Below are positions 1 to 24,700 of a stretch of 64,000 bases of DNA, one piece after another (the stretch's first letter is position 1; every line of letters begins with the position of its first letter). Location of the stretch: the NCBI RefSeq assembly GCF_024679245.1, contig NC_090176.1, positions 50,420,615 to 50,484,614 on the forward strand. Reading direction: 5' to 3'. The notes beneath the pieces were generated by a model, which saw nothing but the letters and a program-made list of their open reading frames with translations, was not told the DNA's origin and searched no databases. The translations under genes and the position numbers were made by a program. The DNA comes from Pseudorasbora parva. Taxonomy: Eukaryota > Chordata > Actinopteri > Cypriniformes > Gobionidae.

Positions 1-31
<31 letters not shown>

Positions 32-112
32 GCTTCCTTCCTTCCTTCCTTCCTTCCTTCCATCCATCCATCCATCCATCCATCCATCCATCCATCCATC
101 CATCCATCCATC
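1..112. repeat. Tetranucleotide microsatellites
   Basis: Three adjoining simple arrays are visible: CTTT repeats, then CTTC repeats, then about thirteen CATC repeats. They lie in an lcp1 intron about 200 bases upstream of the first visible exon. Nothing else is recognisable between 113 and 306. Confidence 0.95.
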
Positions 113-306
113 CAAATAATTTAAACATTCAGGCCAGCCTTTCTCAGGCCTACATCAAAGTTGTCATGACAGATTTACTCATCTATTTCAAGTTATGATT
201 ATGTGAATCTGTTTGCCACTTAAAATGTAAATGAATCTTCCCTCTGGGTGTAAAATGGCCAAATATGAATGAACAGTAACCTCACCATCCTCTGGTGTTC
301 CTGCAG

Positions 307-12626
<12,320 letters not shown>

Positions 12627-12691
12627 AAGCCATCGGCCACTTAAACAGGATCACACACGAGCGTCTGAATACCTTTTATATTTCCTTTATA

Positions 12692-13719
12692 CAGTCAAGC
12701 CAACATTTAGTCAGACACCGTCAACATTTCCTTGCATTATCACAGTTTATTCGCTATAACTTAGAAAATGGTAAACAGGGTCAGAACAAATTCATCTCGA
12801 TAATGTCAGATAACTTTGTATACAATCAGCTGTTAAATTTACCAACACAATTAGATAATACCAGTTTAGGTCAACCAATGACCAAGCAATGCTTCAATTT
12901 GTTCAGCCTGTGCTGTCAAAGGTCGCATTTGCAATTAAAGAAAAAACACTTAAAAGGGTGGTTGATTATGATTAGTCTTTTTTAACATTAGTTAGTGTGT
13001 GAGGTTGCAGCTTGACCATAAACAACATCTGCAAAGTTACGACGCTTAAAGTTCAAAGCAAAGGGAGATATTTTCTTTTAAAGCAATTGCTTTATAAGGA
13101 CTACAACAAACGGCTAGTAGGGAGTCGGGACTACACAAGCTTCCCCCCGGGTTAGTGACATCACTGAAATTTACATAAAAAACATTTACATAAACCCCGC
13201 CCCCGGGAACACACAACAAAGGGGGTGAGTTCATCATGACAAAATATGCTAATCAATGACTTGAAGATAGTTACTGGTTAAACTCGTAACTCACAGCAGT
13301 TCAAATCGTTAAAAGGCTAAACAGTTTCATTGCGTGTCTGCTTGAGGTCATCAGAGCTGCTAACATGAGCTCTTGAAGCTCCGCCCCTTGAGCGGCAGCT
13401 CATTTGCATTTAAAGGGACAAACAAAAACAGCGCATTTTTGCTCAGCCTCAAAAAGTGACAACTTCACATACACACTCTGTGGACATCAGAGACTTATTT
13501 TTCATCTTGTACAATCAACCTCCCCTTTAAGCAAAACATGGTTATGTCAAAGTGTCTGAATCATTTTAGTCCCAAAGTTTTACACATTTTACTGGTAGTC
13601 ACTGTATGAAAAATGTTTGGGTATATTTTGCCCTCCTCACTTACATACATGAACTATAGTGTCCTGCACACACTAGTAAAACATTATATCTGGTGTCTGA
13701 ATAATTTTTGGTTTGACTG
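12692..13719. mobile_element. MITE with CAGTCAAGCC termini
   Basis: The left end CAGTCAAGCCAACATTTAGT follows a TA. The right end near 13705-13719 is TTTGGTTTGACTG, its imperfect inverse, with a matching AGACACC/GGTGTCTGA inner motif. This is Tc1/mariner-like by its TA and CAGT start. The right flank is TC rather than TA, so that edge has mutated. Noncoding. Confidence 0.6.
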
Positions 13720-14035
13720 TCTTCCTGCCTTAATGCAAATAACCTGCTCTTAACACTTAGATGTTTAATCAAATAAATCTATTAGGTTGCCAAGGAATCT
13801 GAATGAACGACATTGGATCTTCTTTAACCTCTAGATAAACGGGCCTAACCCTCAAGTTGAAGAGGGTCAAAGGTCACGTCTGTATGTCTTTTTGGGCACT
13901 GTGTGCGTATGGAGAGAAATAAAGTCAGGCCAGTTTTACTCTTTCGAATGTTCAGGTACTTGATATGAATTATCTTTAACTTCACATGCTCAGACTTCAC
14001 TAGTTCTGAATGAAATGCTGGAATGTCAGTGTGCA

Positions 14036-14041
14036 AATAAA
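14036..14041 (+). terminator. Candidate lcp1 polyadenylation signal
   Basis: AATAAA about 1.4 kb after the lcp1 stop. A second AATAAA lies at 13918-13923. Either could end the transcript. Confidence 0.4.
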
Positions 14042-15314
14042 AACTGGATATTTTTTAACTCGAGTGATTGTGCTTGTTTTAGATTTCATAAAACTCATTT
14101 CAGCTAACGACTATTATGTGTTAATCCAGTTTTTAATCGTAACCATTTACAATAAGTAATGGGTCATGAACCGAGAAACCAACATTTCCTTTTGACATTA
14201 AAGAATATCCTGTAACTTCCTTGTTAGTCCAAAAACAGCTTTAATTGTAACCAAGCCCAAAGAACGACTCCCTCAGAAGAAGATCAACGGCCATTTTACC
14301 AGTGTAACTTTGGCCCCGCCCACTGGAGTGTTAGTGAGATGACGAGGAGAGACGAACGGACTAAAAATAACATCACCTTCCAACGGATCCTAAAGCTAGG
14401 AATGTACTGATTTATCTCAACAATGTGAATGTCTCAGCTGAGCATTATTTATTTGTGTTCGCTACATTTCACTGTGGATTCTTTGGTAAATCAGTCGCAG
14501 TTTCGGCACGCTTGGTAAACAGACTTTCACAATATGGACTTGACAGGAACGCCACAACATGTGCGCCACACAAAGAGTGACCGTGTTCATTCTTATGCCT
14601 GATCTGAGACCAGTGATTTCTAAAATGATTCATGTACAGTACACTGTAAAAAAAAATATATATGGACGTAGTGTCCATGACATCACTCGTAGGGTATATA
14701 CAGCAATCCTTAAGTTAAATTTACTACTTTTTAATACCTGTTTTACTACCTTCAGAATATTTTTTAAAACCATCACGACACTGAATTGCAAGTGTTAATC
14801 AGCGACCTTTCTATTATTTACACAGATTTTGACATATAACATACAAAAAAGAATAGATTTAGAATCGACACCAGGAGGAAATAAGGTTAATAAGGAGGTT
14901 ATAAGTTATCATTCTGACACAGTAAAAAACATCTCAACATTCACAAAGGTTGGTTAAGGAGATAATTACACATTTGATTTCAATTAATAATTGGTAAATC
15001 AGCAATTCAATTATTTAGTGTTTTTTTTCCAACAACAAAACTTGAGCCAAATATTACATTTCTATAACTGTGATAAGTTGCTGAATTTAACAAAATACTA
15101 AAAACTAGTGCGGTCAATCGATTAAAAACTTTAACTAGATTAATCACACATTTTTCTGTGATTAATCACAATAAAATAAATGTTTTTGTACGTTTTTAAT
15201 ATATTTTTTAATATAATAATTTCACAGTTAATCAAATAATGTACAAACAACATAAAGACAGCATATTTTAAATACTTGTTTAAATGGCATCTTTTTATGA
15301 ATGAAGGTCAGTAT

Positions 15315-16273
15315 TAGGGATGCATGATATTATCGGCACGACATCGGAATCGGCCGATAAACGCTTAAAATATAAAAATCGGCATCGGCCGATATGAAAA
15401 CATTATGCCGATATGCCTTGCCGATATGATAACGTGTTGATATGCGCCTGCAATAACTCACGTGTGCAAGGAGTGCTACAGCGATAAGATCATGTCAGCA
15501 CTGCGGTCATTCTTCAAGTGAAAACAAGAAAATACATTGCATGTACAGTGATTTATATTGACTGTTTTTAAATGCTGCCTTGAATTTGTGAATGCACGTA
15601 CAGAAGGACGTGACCGTCAGCAGCAGATTTGCCACGTTTTCACAACAAAACTAGCCCAAAACAAGCCCAATCGCGTCTCCCCACTCTCTAGCGCGTGCGG
15701 CAGCCTCCACAGCAGCAGAAGCTCCTCCAGGTCCTAGTGCCCGCCCGCTAGAAATAAACAAATCAGTAATGATGTCATAATCACAAGCATGACACTTGTA
15801 AATTAAATACTTTTATATACAGTGTATTAATCTGTAATAAAATTTTACGAAATGGATGATGAAAAATAATCCAAGGAGCTCTACAGTAATTGTAGAATTA
15901 AAAGACAGCATCAGTGGATGTCATGCCACCCCCACTTCATGTGCACAAACGTTAAATCCCAAAATACAATATTTAGGTTACAGCTGCATCTGGGGTGAAA
16001 AATTACTGACTTTATTATTGTTATTTTCAGAGCTTTTAATATACTCTTATCATAAAAAGAACTTTATTAACATTTATTTATCTTCAACAAGAATCCTTTT
16101 AGTAAGGATACCTCAGAAATCTGAAACCAGAATGAAAAAAAAATAGTTTTTACTCAAAATGGTGTTGTTTCCAAACAAAGGGAAAAAATAAACATATATC
16201 GGCTTCGGCCAAAATGAGCTGAAAAATATCGACATATCGGATATCGGCAAAAATCCAATATCGTGCATCCCAA
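15315..16273. mobile_element. hAT non-autonomous element
   Basis: The ends are TAGGGATGCATGATAT and the inverse of TTGGGATGCACGATAT. They are flanked by an exact 8-bp duplication GTCAGTAT (15307-15314 and 16274-16281), diagnostic of hAT. Subterminal sequence is rich in inverted ATCGGC/GCCGAT motifs. No transposase ORF. Confidence 0.9.
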
Positions 16274-17625
16274 GTCAGTATTACTGATATTAATACAGCA
16301 ACTGATTTTTTTTATTTTTTTTTACATTTATTATTAGGCTTCAAAAATATAACCGTTTTTAATTTAAGTAAACTAAAAACAATGCTAACATAAACCCCTA
16401 ATAAATGTCATGTTTACTCCTGCCCTTCCTGCCTTAACAGTTAGGAAATATACAGATATTTAATAAAGTTATCAAAGTTATATGCAGTCTGCACTGCATA
16501 AACTATAAATTAAAGAGTTAATCCTTATTAAAGCTACAAAAGTTATTTAGTCAAAATCAGCGAGTCCTTTTCTCTGTTCCCTTTGTTCTTTAACTTTACT
16601 GACAGGAAGCTTTGGCTGCTGTCCCTTTAAGAGCAGACAGACACGCGGATCTCACTGTTTACTGTCTACGGATCGCGCCTCATTCTCTCACAACTCTTTT
16701 TGTTCATTTTAGACTTTATATAAATCATTTAAGATTGCTCTAATGAGGATAGTCGTTGAAGATATGCCTTGAAGCAAGTCTAAAATAAAACGTAAGCCAG
16801 CCACTTCTGTTGAGCACGCTGTGTGCCGAATGATGATGCCGAACGACCGCTGAATATGACGTCAGCATCAAACATACGTTGAGACGGAGACGAAAGATCT
16901 TTGATTATGTGCCCAGATATGCTGCTAAAGCCCATATTTAAACGAACTAACGCGAACGCAGACACCTGATAGTCTGAAAAAATAATACCTAATTTGGAAA
17001 AAAATAATACCTCTGAGACCACATTTAACACTTTTAATGACCTCAAATTTGACAATTTTGATTTATCACTTTTTAATACTTTTTAGGACACCCTGTAGAT
17101 TTATGAAGAGCAATATTTAGCCTAAAGTCGGTTGCCCTTTTGGCCGCACGTCACTCCCAGATAACCGAAAAAAGGGCAAATAGGTGGGATGTGGGAGGAG
17201 CTGAGATGCCTGCTTGCTAAAACCACACCCACCTAGCTCCACCTGTCACTCAAGTGGCCACACCCTTAATTATACAGAACTTTAAGGCTCAATATAATGT
17301 CAACAAATGAGTTATAATAACAATTCACACACTCACCGTTGTCATGAAGGGCAAAATTTGCTGTACAGACCAAAACCACAATTTGTACCATACTGTAAAC
17401 ATGTTTTTTTGTACTGTAAAATTGGGCATTTTAACAAGGAGCTCAACCTGATTCTGATCCTTCTGGAGCGGGAGCCTGTCTCTAGTGGCCAGTCGATGAA
17501 CTGCAGTTTAAGTCACTTCCGTATTGGATTCAAGGGGGACTGCAGGAGGTTGTGTGTGTGTGTGTGTGTGGGTCACTCCATTCACACACTAAACATGTCT
17601 GTGATCGGCTACAATGCTCATCACT

Positions 17626-17695
17626 GCTCTCTCGAAAACTTGTAGCATGTATCAACTCTTAATAGTAAATACATGCTACAAGTTTTCAAGAGAGC
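17626..17695. repeat. 70-nt near-perfect hairpin
   Basis: Arms of 27 nt at 17626-17652 and 17669-17695 pair with one mismatch around a 16-nt loop. The arms include GAAAACTTGTAGCATGTAT. The size is like a small-RNA precursor, but a short palindromic transposon remnant is equally likely. Confidence 0.6.
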
Positions 17696-18454
17696 TCCAC
17701 ATATCATACTAGCTATTTCATATGCAAAGATGTCAGCCAATCACAGCAGTGGGCGTTTACACTAAAGTCTCACAGAAGACACGCCCCTTTAAACAGAGCT
17801 TTCAAATCAAAGGCTAAAATCTGGGTAGAAAATGTCTTTTATTTCTAAATTATGACCATTTTTAATGCAAAACTGCACCCTGGGAAACATTATAAATTAA
17901 TGAAGTTCATGAGCCCTTTAGGTAATGTTAGTTAATGCATTAACTAGCAATGCATTCGTTATGGTGTATATTAATCTATAAAAATACAACTGTTCATTGT
18001 TAGTTAGCTCAGTTCCATTAAATTATATGTAACTTTTGATTTTAATGTATTAGTTTTCATTTATTCAATAAAAAATAAATGTAGTCTGCATATGGGCATT
18101 TTAAAATGTAATATATTCTAATTACTAGTACTTCATTTTTGCAGTCTGATTATGTAATGAAAAAAATACCACTTTATTAGTTATCTAGTTGACGGTTTAT
18201 AAAGTCCTAAAAATGTAAACTATCCTGTTATCCATCTCTAAACTTACGAGTGTCTTAAACTCCGTGGACCTGTACAGGGTCGGGAATGACATCGTCATGT
18301 ATTTACTTTCCATTTTAAATGTCTGTGGAGGAGCTCTGATCATATGTGGCTCCATTTGAAAGCTTAGAGTCTCGTCTTTCTGGAGATATGCATCACTGCG
18401 GCATTTGTTTTACACAAAGTAATGTATTTACACTAAATTACTCTGATGCCATTT

Positions 18455-18612
18455 CCGCCTGGATTTGGCCGACCCAAATTGAAAAGCCTCCCATTCACAC
18501 ATACAGTGGTCTCGGTTCAAAATGTTGGTGTCATTTTACAGGAAAACCTTTAAAGTTACATAAAACACTGCTAAAAGTGATAAACATGTAAGTATATGTT
18601 GTGTAAGCTGTT

Positions 18613-18646
<34 letters not shown>

Positions 18647-19240
18647 AAAATTAGGCCCTTTTTGATTTTTTTGTATAAATAAATTTTTGAAAGTGTGTAA
18701 CTCAGGCCCTGCGTGCTCTAGGACCCTGCAGACACTTTGGGCTGCTTCCAACATGTATAATTAATTTAATGAAACTGGGATATTGCATTTATATCACTGT
18801 ATATGGTGGTGGGGGGTATCAGGGTCGGGGAAGGGGGGAAAGAAGAGGGGTCATCCCTTCAGACCCATTTGAATTATCTGTCATACAATATGACACAGAC
18901 AAACTTCTTTTTTCCACTATTTTCTGTAATTTAGTGGAAACAGCCCAAACTGTCTGCAGAGCTCACAGGGCCTGAGTTACACACTTTCAAATAGGAATTT
19001 ATGGGGGGGGGAAAAAGTGTCTACTTTTTTGGGGGGTTATTACAGCTTAGACAACATATACTTACATGTTTATCACTTTTAGCAGTGTTTTATGTAACTT
19101 CAAAGGGTTTCCTCTAAAAGGACACCAACATTTTGCACCTAGACCACTGTCTGTGTGTATGGGAAGCTTTTTAATTTGGGTACGCCAAATTAAATTTGGG
19201 TTTGGGTACACCAAATCCAGACGGAAATCCCAAAAAATGG
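18455..19240. repeat. Foldback repeat with poly-C/poly-A arm and G-rich loop
   Basis: A left arm (about 18455-18712) and right arm (about 18965-19240) are inverted copies, for example TAAACATGTAAGTATATGTT on the left and its inverse on the right. The left arm holds 20 consecutive C then 14 A (18617-18650); the right arm has G-runs at the matching place. The spacer contains a four-run G tract at 18811-18838. No ORF. Confidence 0.75.
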
Positions 19241-19419
19241 CAAGGAGTGTAAGTTAAGACATTAACATTATGATAATAACATCATGCTGCTTCAAAACAA
19301 TGTGTGATGTGAAAACACAAATTAAATTCAGCGCAATGCATGGAAGCTTTAAAAATGATTTGTCTCAAATAAATTTCCATTTTGATTTGTGTTGAAAGAA
19401 TTTGATACAAACACTGTTA

Positions 19420-19850
19420 ACACTTAAAGCCTTTATGCCTAATGCACTATTCATAATGCATTATATAGTTTCAATAATAATTGTAATCAGTTAAAACGCA
19501 TTATAATAATTACAGATTCCTAGTTTCATCTGAAAATGGTTGTTTGTCATATATTTTAATGCATTATACTTTCTAAAGGCGTAACATAAGTATTATAACG
19601 ATGCATTATATGGAATAATTAATGCATTAAAATAATATTATAATGCATTATATATAAAGACTAAGTAAAGTGCTGCCTATAATATGTCTGAAACTGTAGT
19701 ATGCATTAGGAGTAACAATGAATAGATAAGTATTATAATGCATTATGACTGTGGTTACAGTTATTCATGAGATCCTACAATGCATTATAACGTGCATTAC
19801 GAGGCAAAATTACTGCATTAAAAATACTTTATGATGCATTATATCAACAT
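19420..19850. repeat. AT-rich TAATGCATTATAA repeat cluster
   Basis: The self-complementary motif TGCATTATA recurs more than ten times at irregular spacing. This resembles a degenerate non-autonomous element. No coding capacity. Confidence 0.55.
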
Positions 19851-20021
19851 GACTGTGGCGGTGTTTCTTTCTGCATTATTTCCGTAGTGTCTGTGGTTGA
19901 AAAAAGCAATAAAGCCACTTCAAATTCAGCAAAACTGCACATCTTAAAGTTAATGAAGCCGAGGAGTGTACAGACACACACAGTGAAGGACGTCGCCCGA
20001 GAACGTGTAAGTAACCATCGC

Positions 20022-20027
20022 TTTAAT
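20022..20027 (-). terminator. Candidate cnot11 polyadenylation signal
   Basis: ATTAAA on the minus strand, about 160 bases after the cnot11 stop at 20184-20186. It is a common variant signal; no AATAAA closer to the stop was noticed. Confidence 0.35.
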
Positions 20028-20183
20028 GGACGAAAGAAAACACCCACTGGGATCAAAACAAGGACATGTTGAACATGTTATACATGTAGGAACTGAAAAC
20101 ATGAGGAAGTTCATATGCTGTGAACTGAAAGGCTTTCATAGAGAGACTCAGCTTTAGTCCTGGAGTTCATGCGCTGCAGTGGA

Positions 20184-21745
20184 TCATTTGGCCATTTTGC
20201 CCTCGGCAGGGGCCTCTCCGTTATCGAGGGTCTTGAGGAGGCGAAATAGGCCCGCGGCCTCACGGATACGGCTGAACTCAATGCAGAAGGCCTGAACCTC
20301 AATGAATAGATCCTGAACATTGATGATCTTATTCCTGATGAGGGACTGGAGGAAGACGCACACCAGGCGCACCAGACGGTTCTTCAGGAGGCAGAAGGGA
20401 TAATGAGAGAATGAGCATAAAACATGCATGTGACATTCTGACTAAATATGCTTTTATTCTACCAAATAATTGGCGTAATATTAGAGCGTATGCACTGTAG
20501 CCCATACCAATCAAACAGCAAACCCAGAAAAAAATGATGCTCTTCCTCAGAGTTTTGGTCTCATTTTCCAGCACAAATATCTAAACATTCTCAAATCAAG
20601 ATAAATTTACTGAAGAAGCAAAATTAGTGAAGATTATTAAAGTGTTAGTTCACCCAAAAGTCTTTGTCTTCGGAACACAGTTTAAGATATTTTATATTTA
20701 GTCTGAGAGCGTATGCAAGTGTATGCACACTATACTGTCCATGTCCAGAAAGGGAATAAAAACATCATCACAGTAGTCCATATGAGACATCAGTGGGTTA
20801 ATTAGAGTCTCTTGAAGCATCCAAAATACAGTTTTTGTTATTTTTGGACCAAAATGTATTTTTGATGCTTCAAGAGATTCTTATTCTTATACTTATATTA
20901 ATCGATCGTTGATTAATCTTTATCATCCCTAATTTCTATATATACAGTGCCTTGATAAAGTATTCGCCCCCCTTGAACTTCGCAACCTTTTGCCACATTT
21001 CAGGCTTCAAACATAATGATATGAATCTGTAATTTTTTTGTGAAGAATCAACAACAAGTGGGACAAAATCATGAAGCGGAACGAAATTTATTGGATATTT
21101 CAAACTTTTTTAACAAATCAAAAACTGAAAAATTGGGTGGGCAAAATTATTCGGCCCCTTAATTCAATACTTTGTAGCGCCACCTTTTGCTGCGATTACA
21201 GCTGTAAGTCGCTTGGGCAGTGGTGTAGTCTACGTTATACGCAGGTATACGCCGTATACCCACTAGGAAAGGACAAGGATTTCCGTATACCCACTTAAAA
21301 AAGCGTGAGGATACGTAACAATATCGTTTTGTGACAGAACTTTCATTCATAAATTCACCACGTCTGTGTTACTTTTCTAAACAAAAGCGCTCCAAGTCCA
21401 TGTTTCTCACACTGTTCGTGTGAATCGCGGCACAGTTCTGCACACACACACAAAATACCGGCAGTTCAATGGGGGACGCGCATCTCTTAAAGGGGTCGCG
21501 CTATATTCCTCCTCCAGGTATGGTGTGGTTCTGGTGCGCTCCCTGGTCCACATGACAGCTTTCACATTACCAATTTTTCATAAGAACTGTGCCCTGTTCT
21601 GAACTAAACTGCCAGTGTAAAAACTCCGAAACTCAAAAGACTACAATCTTCAAGATACAGTAAAGCTACCATGAATAACGGATTAGCACCTCAAAATAAT
21701 GTGTGTGTGTGTGTGTGTGTGATGGGTAGGTTCAGGGGTAGGGGC

Positions 21746-21779
<34 letters not shown>

Positions 21780-24700
21780 GGGTAGGTTTAGGGGCAGTGT
21801 AAGGGGATAGAATGTACAGTTTGTACAGTATAAAAACCATTATGCCTATGGAGAGTCCCCACAAAGATAGTGAACCAGGTGTGTGTGTGGTAAACAAAAT
21901 ACAATTTTATATCTCCTTGTTATTTCAGATGATGAGAGAAATGTGAACTTCTGACCAGCCTTGTCGACAGAAAGTCAGGCTAGGGAATTTAAAAACAAGC
22001 ACCCTTGGTTAGAGTGAAGGCTGATAAAACCTTTGTTTCAGGTACCATATTCATATAACATTTAAGGCTAAATGTAGCTCTTAAAGGTATAGATCACACA
22101 AAAATGAAATTTGTGTTATTTCCTCAACCTCAATTTGTTCCAAAACTGTGTGAGTTTCTTTCTTCTGTTCAATGCAAAAGATGATATTTTGGAAAACGTT
22201 GGTAATCAGACAGCTGGCAGCATGCATTGACTTTCATAGTCTATATTTTTCCTACTGTGGAAGTCACTGGGTGCTGCCAACTGTCTGATCACCAATATTT
22301 ATCCTTAAATGTTATATGAATATGTCACCTGGAGCACAGGTTTTTGCTTAAAATGAGCAAAATAATATGCCAAAGGGGGGAGAAAAATTGTCTTAATTCA
22401 AACAGAAAACAAGATTTTTTTTACCCCAATGGCAGATTATTAATTATTTTAAGCAAAAACTTGTCTAGTAAATGTTTCTTTATGTAAGAATTTGTATATA
22501 TTTTGACTAGAAACAAGACAAAAATACTAAGTAAGAAAAGCATTTTTTGCAGTACACGATATTTTTTTGTCTGTTGCGATTACGCGATTTTTACTCCTAA
22601 AATCTTGTTGTGTCCTGAGCAAGAAACATGCCAGACTACACACTGCTACTCTACCAATCATCGCTTGTTGCCACAGCGTTTTGTTCCTGGTTTTACAATG
22701 TTTCATCGAGGGACTACCACAACTGAATAATAAAGAAAAATGCTGACGAACGATAGCGGAATCCCTTCAGCAACCCAGGAGTAACGTTACTGGAATGTAA
22801 GCTTATTAATAGATGGTTTAGAAATAACGTTACGTTTGAACTACTGAATATGCATATGAACGCATGCGCGACACGGAACTGCAGTAAACACACTGCAAAA
22901 AATGCTCTTCTTACTTAGTAATTTTACATAAGCTGTCTTTAATAATGCTCTCAATTACATGTAGATGCATAGTGCATTAGTGAGTGTGGTGGTGCCTGTT
23001 GTGTGTCGCTCTGGGATGAGGCTGGTATAGGAAAAAAAAGAAAGAAAAAAAAATTCACAGTATACTTACTACAAAAATCTAGACTACACCACTGCGCTTG
23101 GGGTATGTCTAGGGCTGCACGTTTTCAAGTTTTTTATTAACCGTTAACCGAGGCCCTTAGCGGTTAATACTCGGTTAACCATAGTATGCGTCAGGGTTAT
23201 TATTTTTAGTTTATTAATTTGACGAACGCCATCTCCGTAGTGAACGCGCCTATAGAGAGAAATGCACATCATGGATTACATAATCAGAGATTAGCCTATT
23301 TCTTTTCGTTTTAAATTGTTAAAAGACATTTCGAGCTTTCTCAAGATATATTTCATGTCTGTGAGGCCTACGCTGAGTTTCATTGAATTAGGATGAGATG
23401 CGCTCCAGTTCACAAGCAATGCAAGTGGCCACGAGGGCGCCTGCATGATTAGGGCATGTAGTAAAATATGCAGCCGAGAACGATTCACACAGCGTTTGAC
23501 TCGCCCGCGCGGCTGAGCCTCTCCCGGCAGAGAGTTCAAGCATCTGTGGACTCATTACTTCAGCTCTGGCCATCTTGCTTTCAGTCCACAATTAGATTTT
23601 TTTGTTTTCTTCATTACAGTTAAAGTAACGTCTGCTTTTCTCTAGTCATTCACAAGTTTCTCACTTCAAACTTTCTTTCTTCTGATCCGTTATGCACAGC
23701 GCGCGCGGCTCCCGCTCTGCTTCTGCCCTAATGCGACCAGTGCTGTGCGACTTGTTATTTTCCTCTTCATGACGCATTTTTTGACTGATGCGACTCATAC
23801 TCCGGAGCGACTTATAGTCTGAAAAATGCGGCAAGCACTGCATTGCAATACTTGCATTTTGCCCCGTCATTCTCAATTTTAAAGTGCTCCCACGCTGTAC
23901 TTATCTTTGCCCACTTCATATTAAAGCTGGTCATGACTTCTTCTTGTGGATATTACAAATGTCTGGGAGTACTCTGGCGGTTTCTAGTGGTGCAAAAATA
24001 TATTACAACTAAACATTTACGTCATTGACGCCACTTAACTGAGCAAAATGTTTTACTCGGTTACGCAATTTTTAACGGTTAATCGGTTAACCATGGACAC
24101 CCCTAGGTATGTCTCTATCAGTTTTGCACATAGAGAGGCTGAAATTTTTGCCCATTCCTCCTGCAGAACAGCTCGAGCTCAGTGAGGTTGAATGGAGAGC
24201 GTTTGTGAACAGCAGTTTTCAGTTCTTTCCACAGATTCTCGATTGGATTCAGGTCTGGACTTTGACTTGGCCATTCTAACACCTGGATATGTTTATTTTT
24301 GAACCATCCCATTGTAGATTTTGCTTTATGTTTTGGATCATTGTCTTGTTGGAAGACAAATCTCCGTCCCAGTCTCAGGTCTTTAGCAGACTCCATCAGG
24401 TTTTCTTCCAGAATGGCCCTGTATTTGGCTCCATCCATCTTCTCATCAATTTTAGCCATCTTCCCTGTCCCTGCTGAAGAAAAGCAGGCCCACACCATGA
24501 TGCTGCCACCATCATGTCTGACAGTGGGGATGGTGTGTGTTTTCAGGGTGATGAGCTGTGTTGCTTTTACGCCAAACATAACGTTTTGCATTGTTGCCAA
24601 AAAGTTAAATTTTGGCTTTATCTGACCAGAGCACCTTCTTCCACATGTTTGGTGTGTCTCCCAGGTGGCTTGTGGCAAACTTTAAACAACACTTTTTATG

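Larger units (their letters stand above)
12627..14060 (+). other. lcp1: lcp1 3' untranslated region (inferred)
   Basis: Follows the TAG at 12624. AATAAA polyadenylation signals lie at 13918-13923 and 14036-14041. Most of the first kilobase is a MITE (12692-13719), so if the distal signals are used the mature UTR contains a transposon. The transcript end is inferred, not seen. Confidence 0.45.
14061..20183. other. Intergenic region between lcp1 and cnot11 3' ends
   Basis: No coding exon was recognised. It contains a partial hAT-like start at 15110 (GTGCGGTCAATCGATTAAA), a complete hAT at 15315-16273, a hairpin at 17626-17695, a large foldback at 18455-19240 and AT-rich TAATGCATTATAA repeats at 19420-19850. 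Between 16300 and 17600 I see only AT-rich sequence and degraded repeats. Confidence 0.7.
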
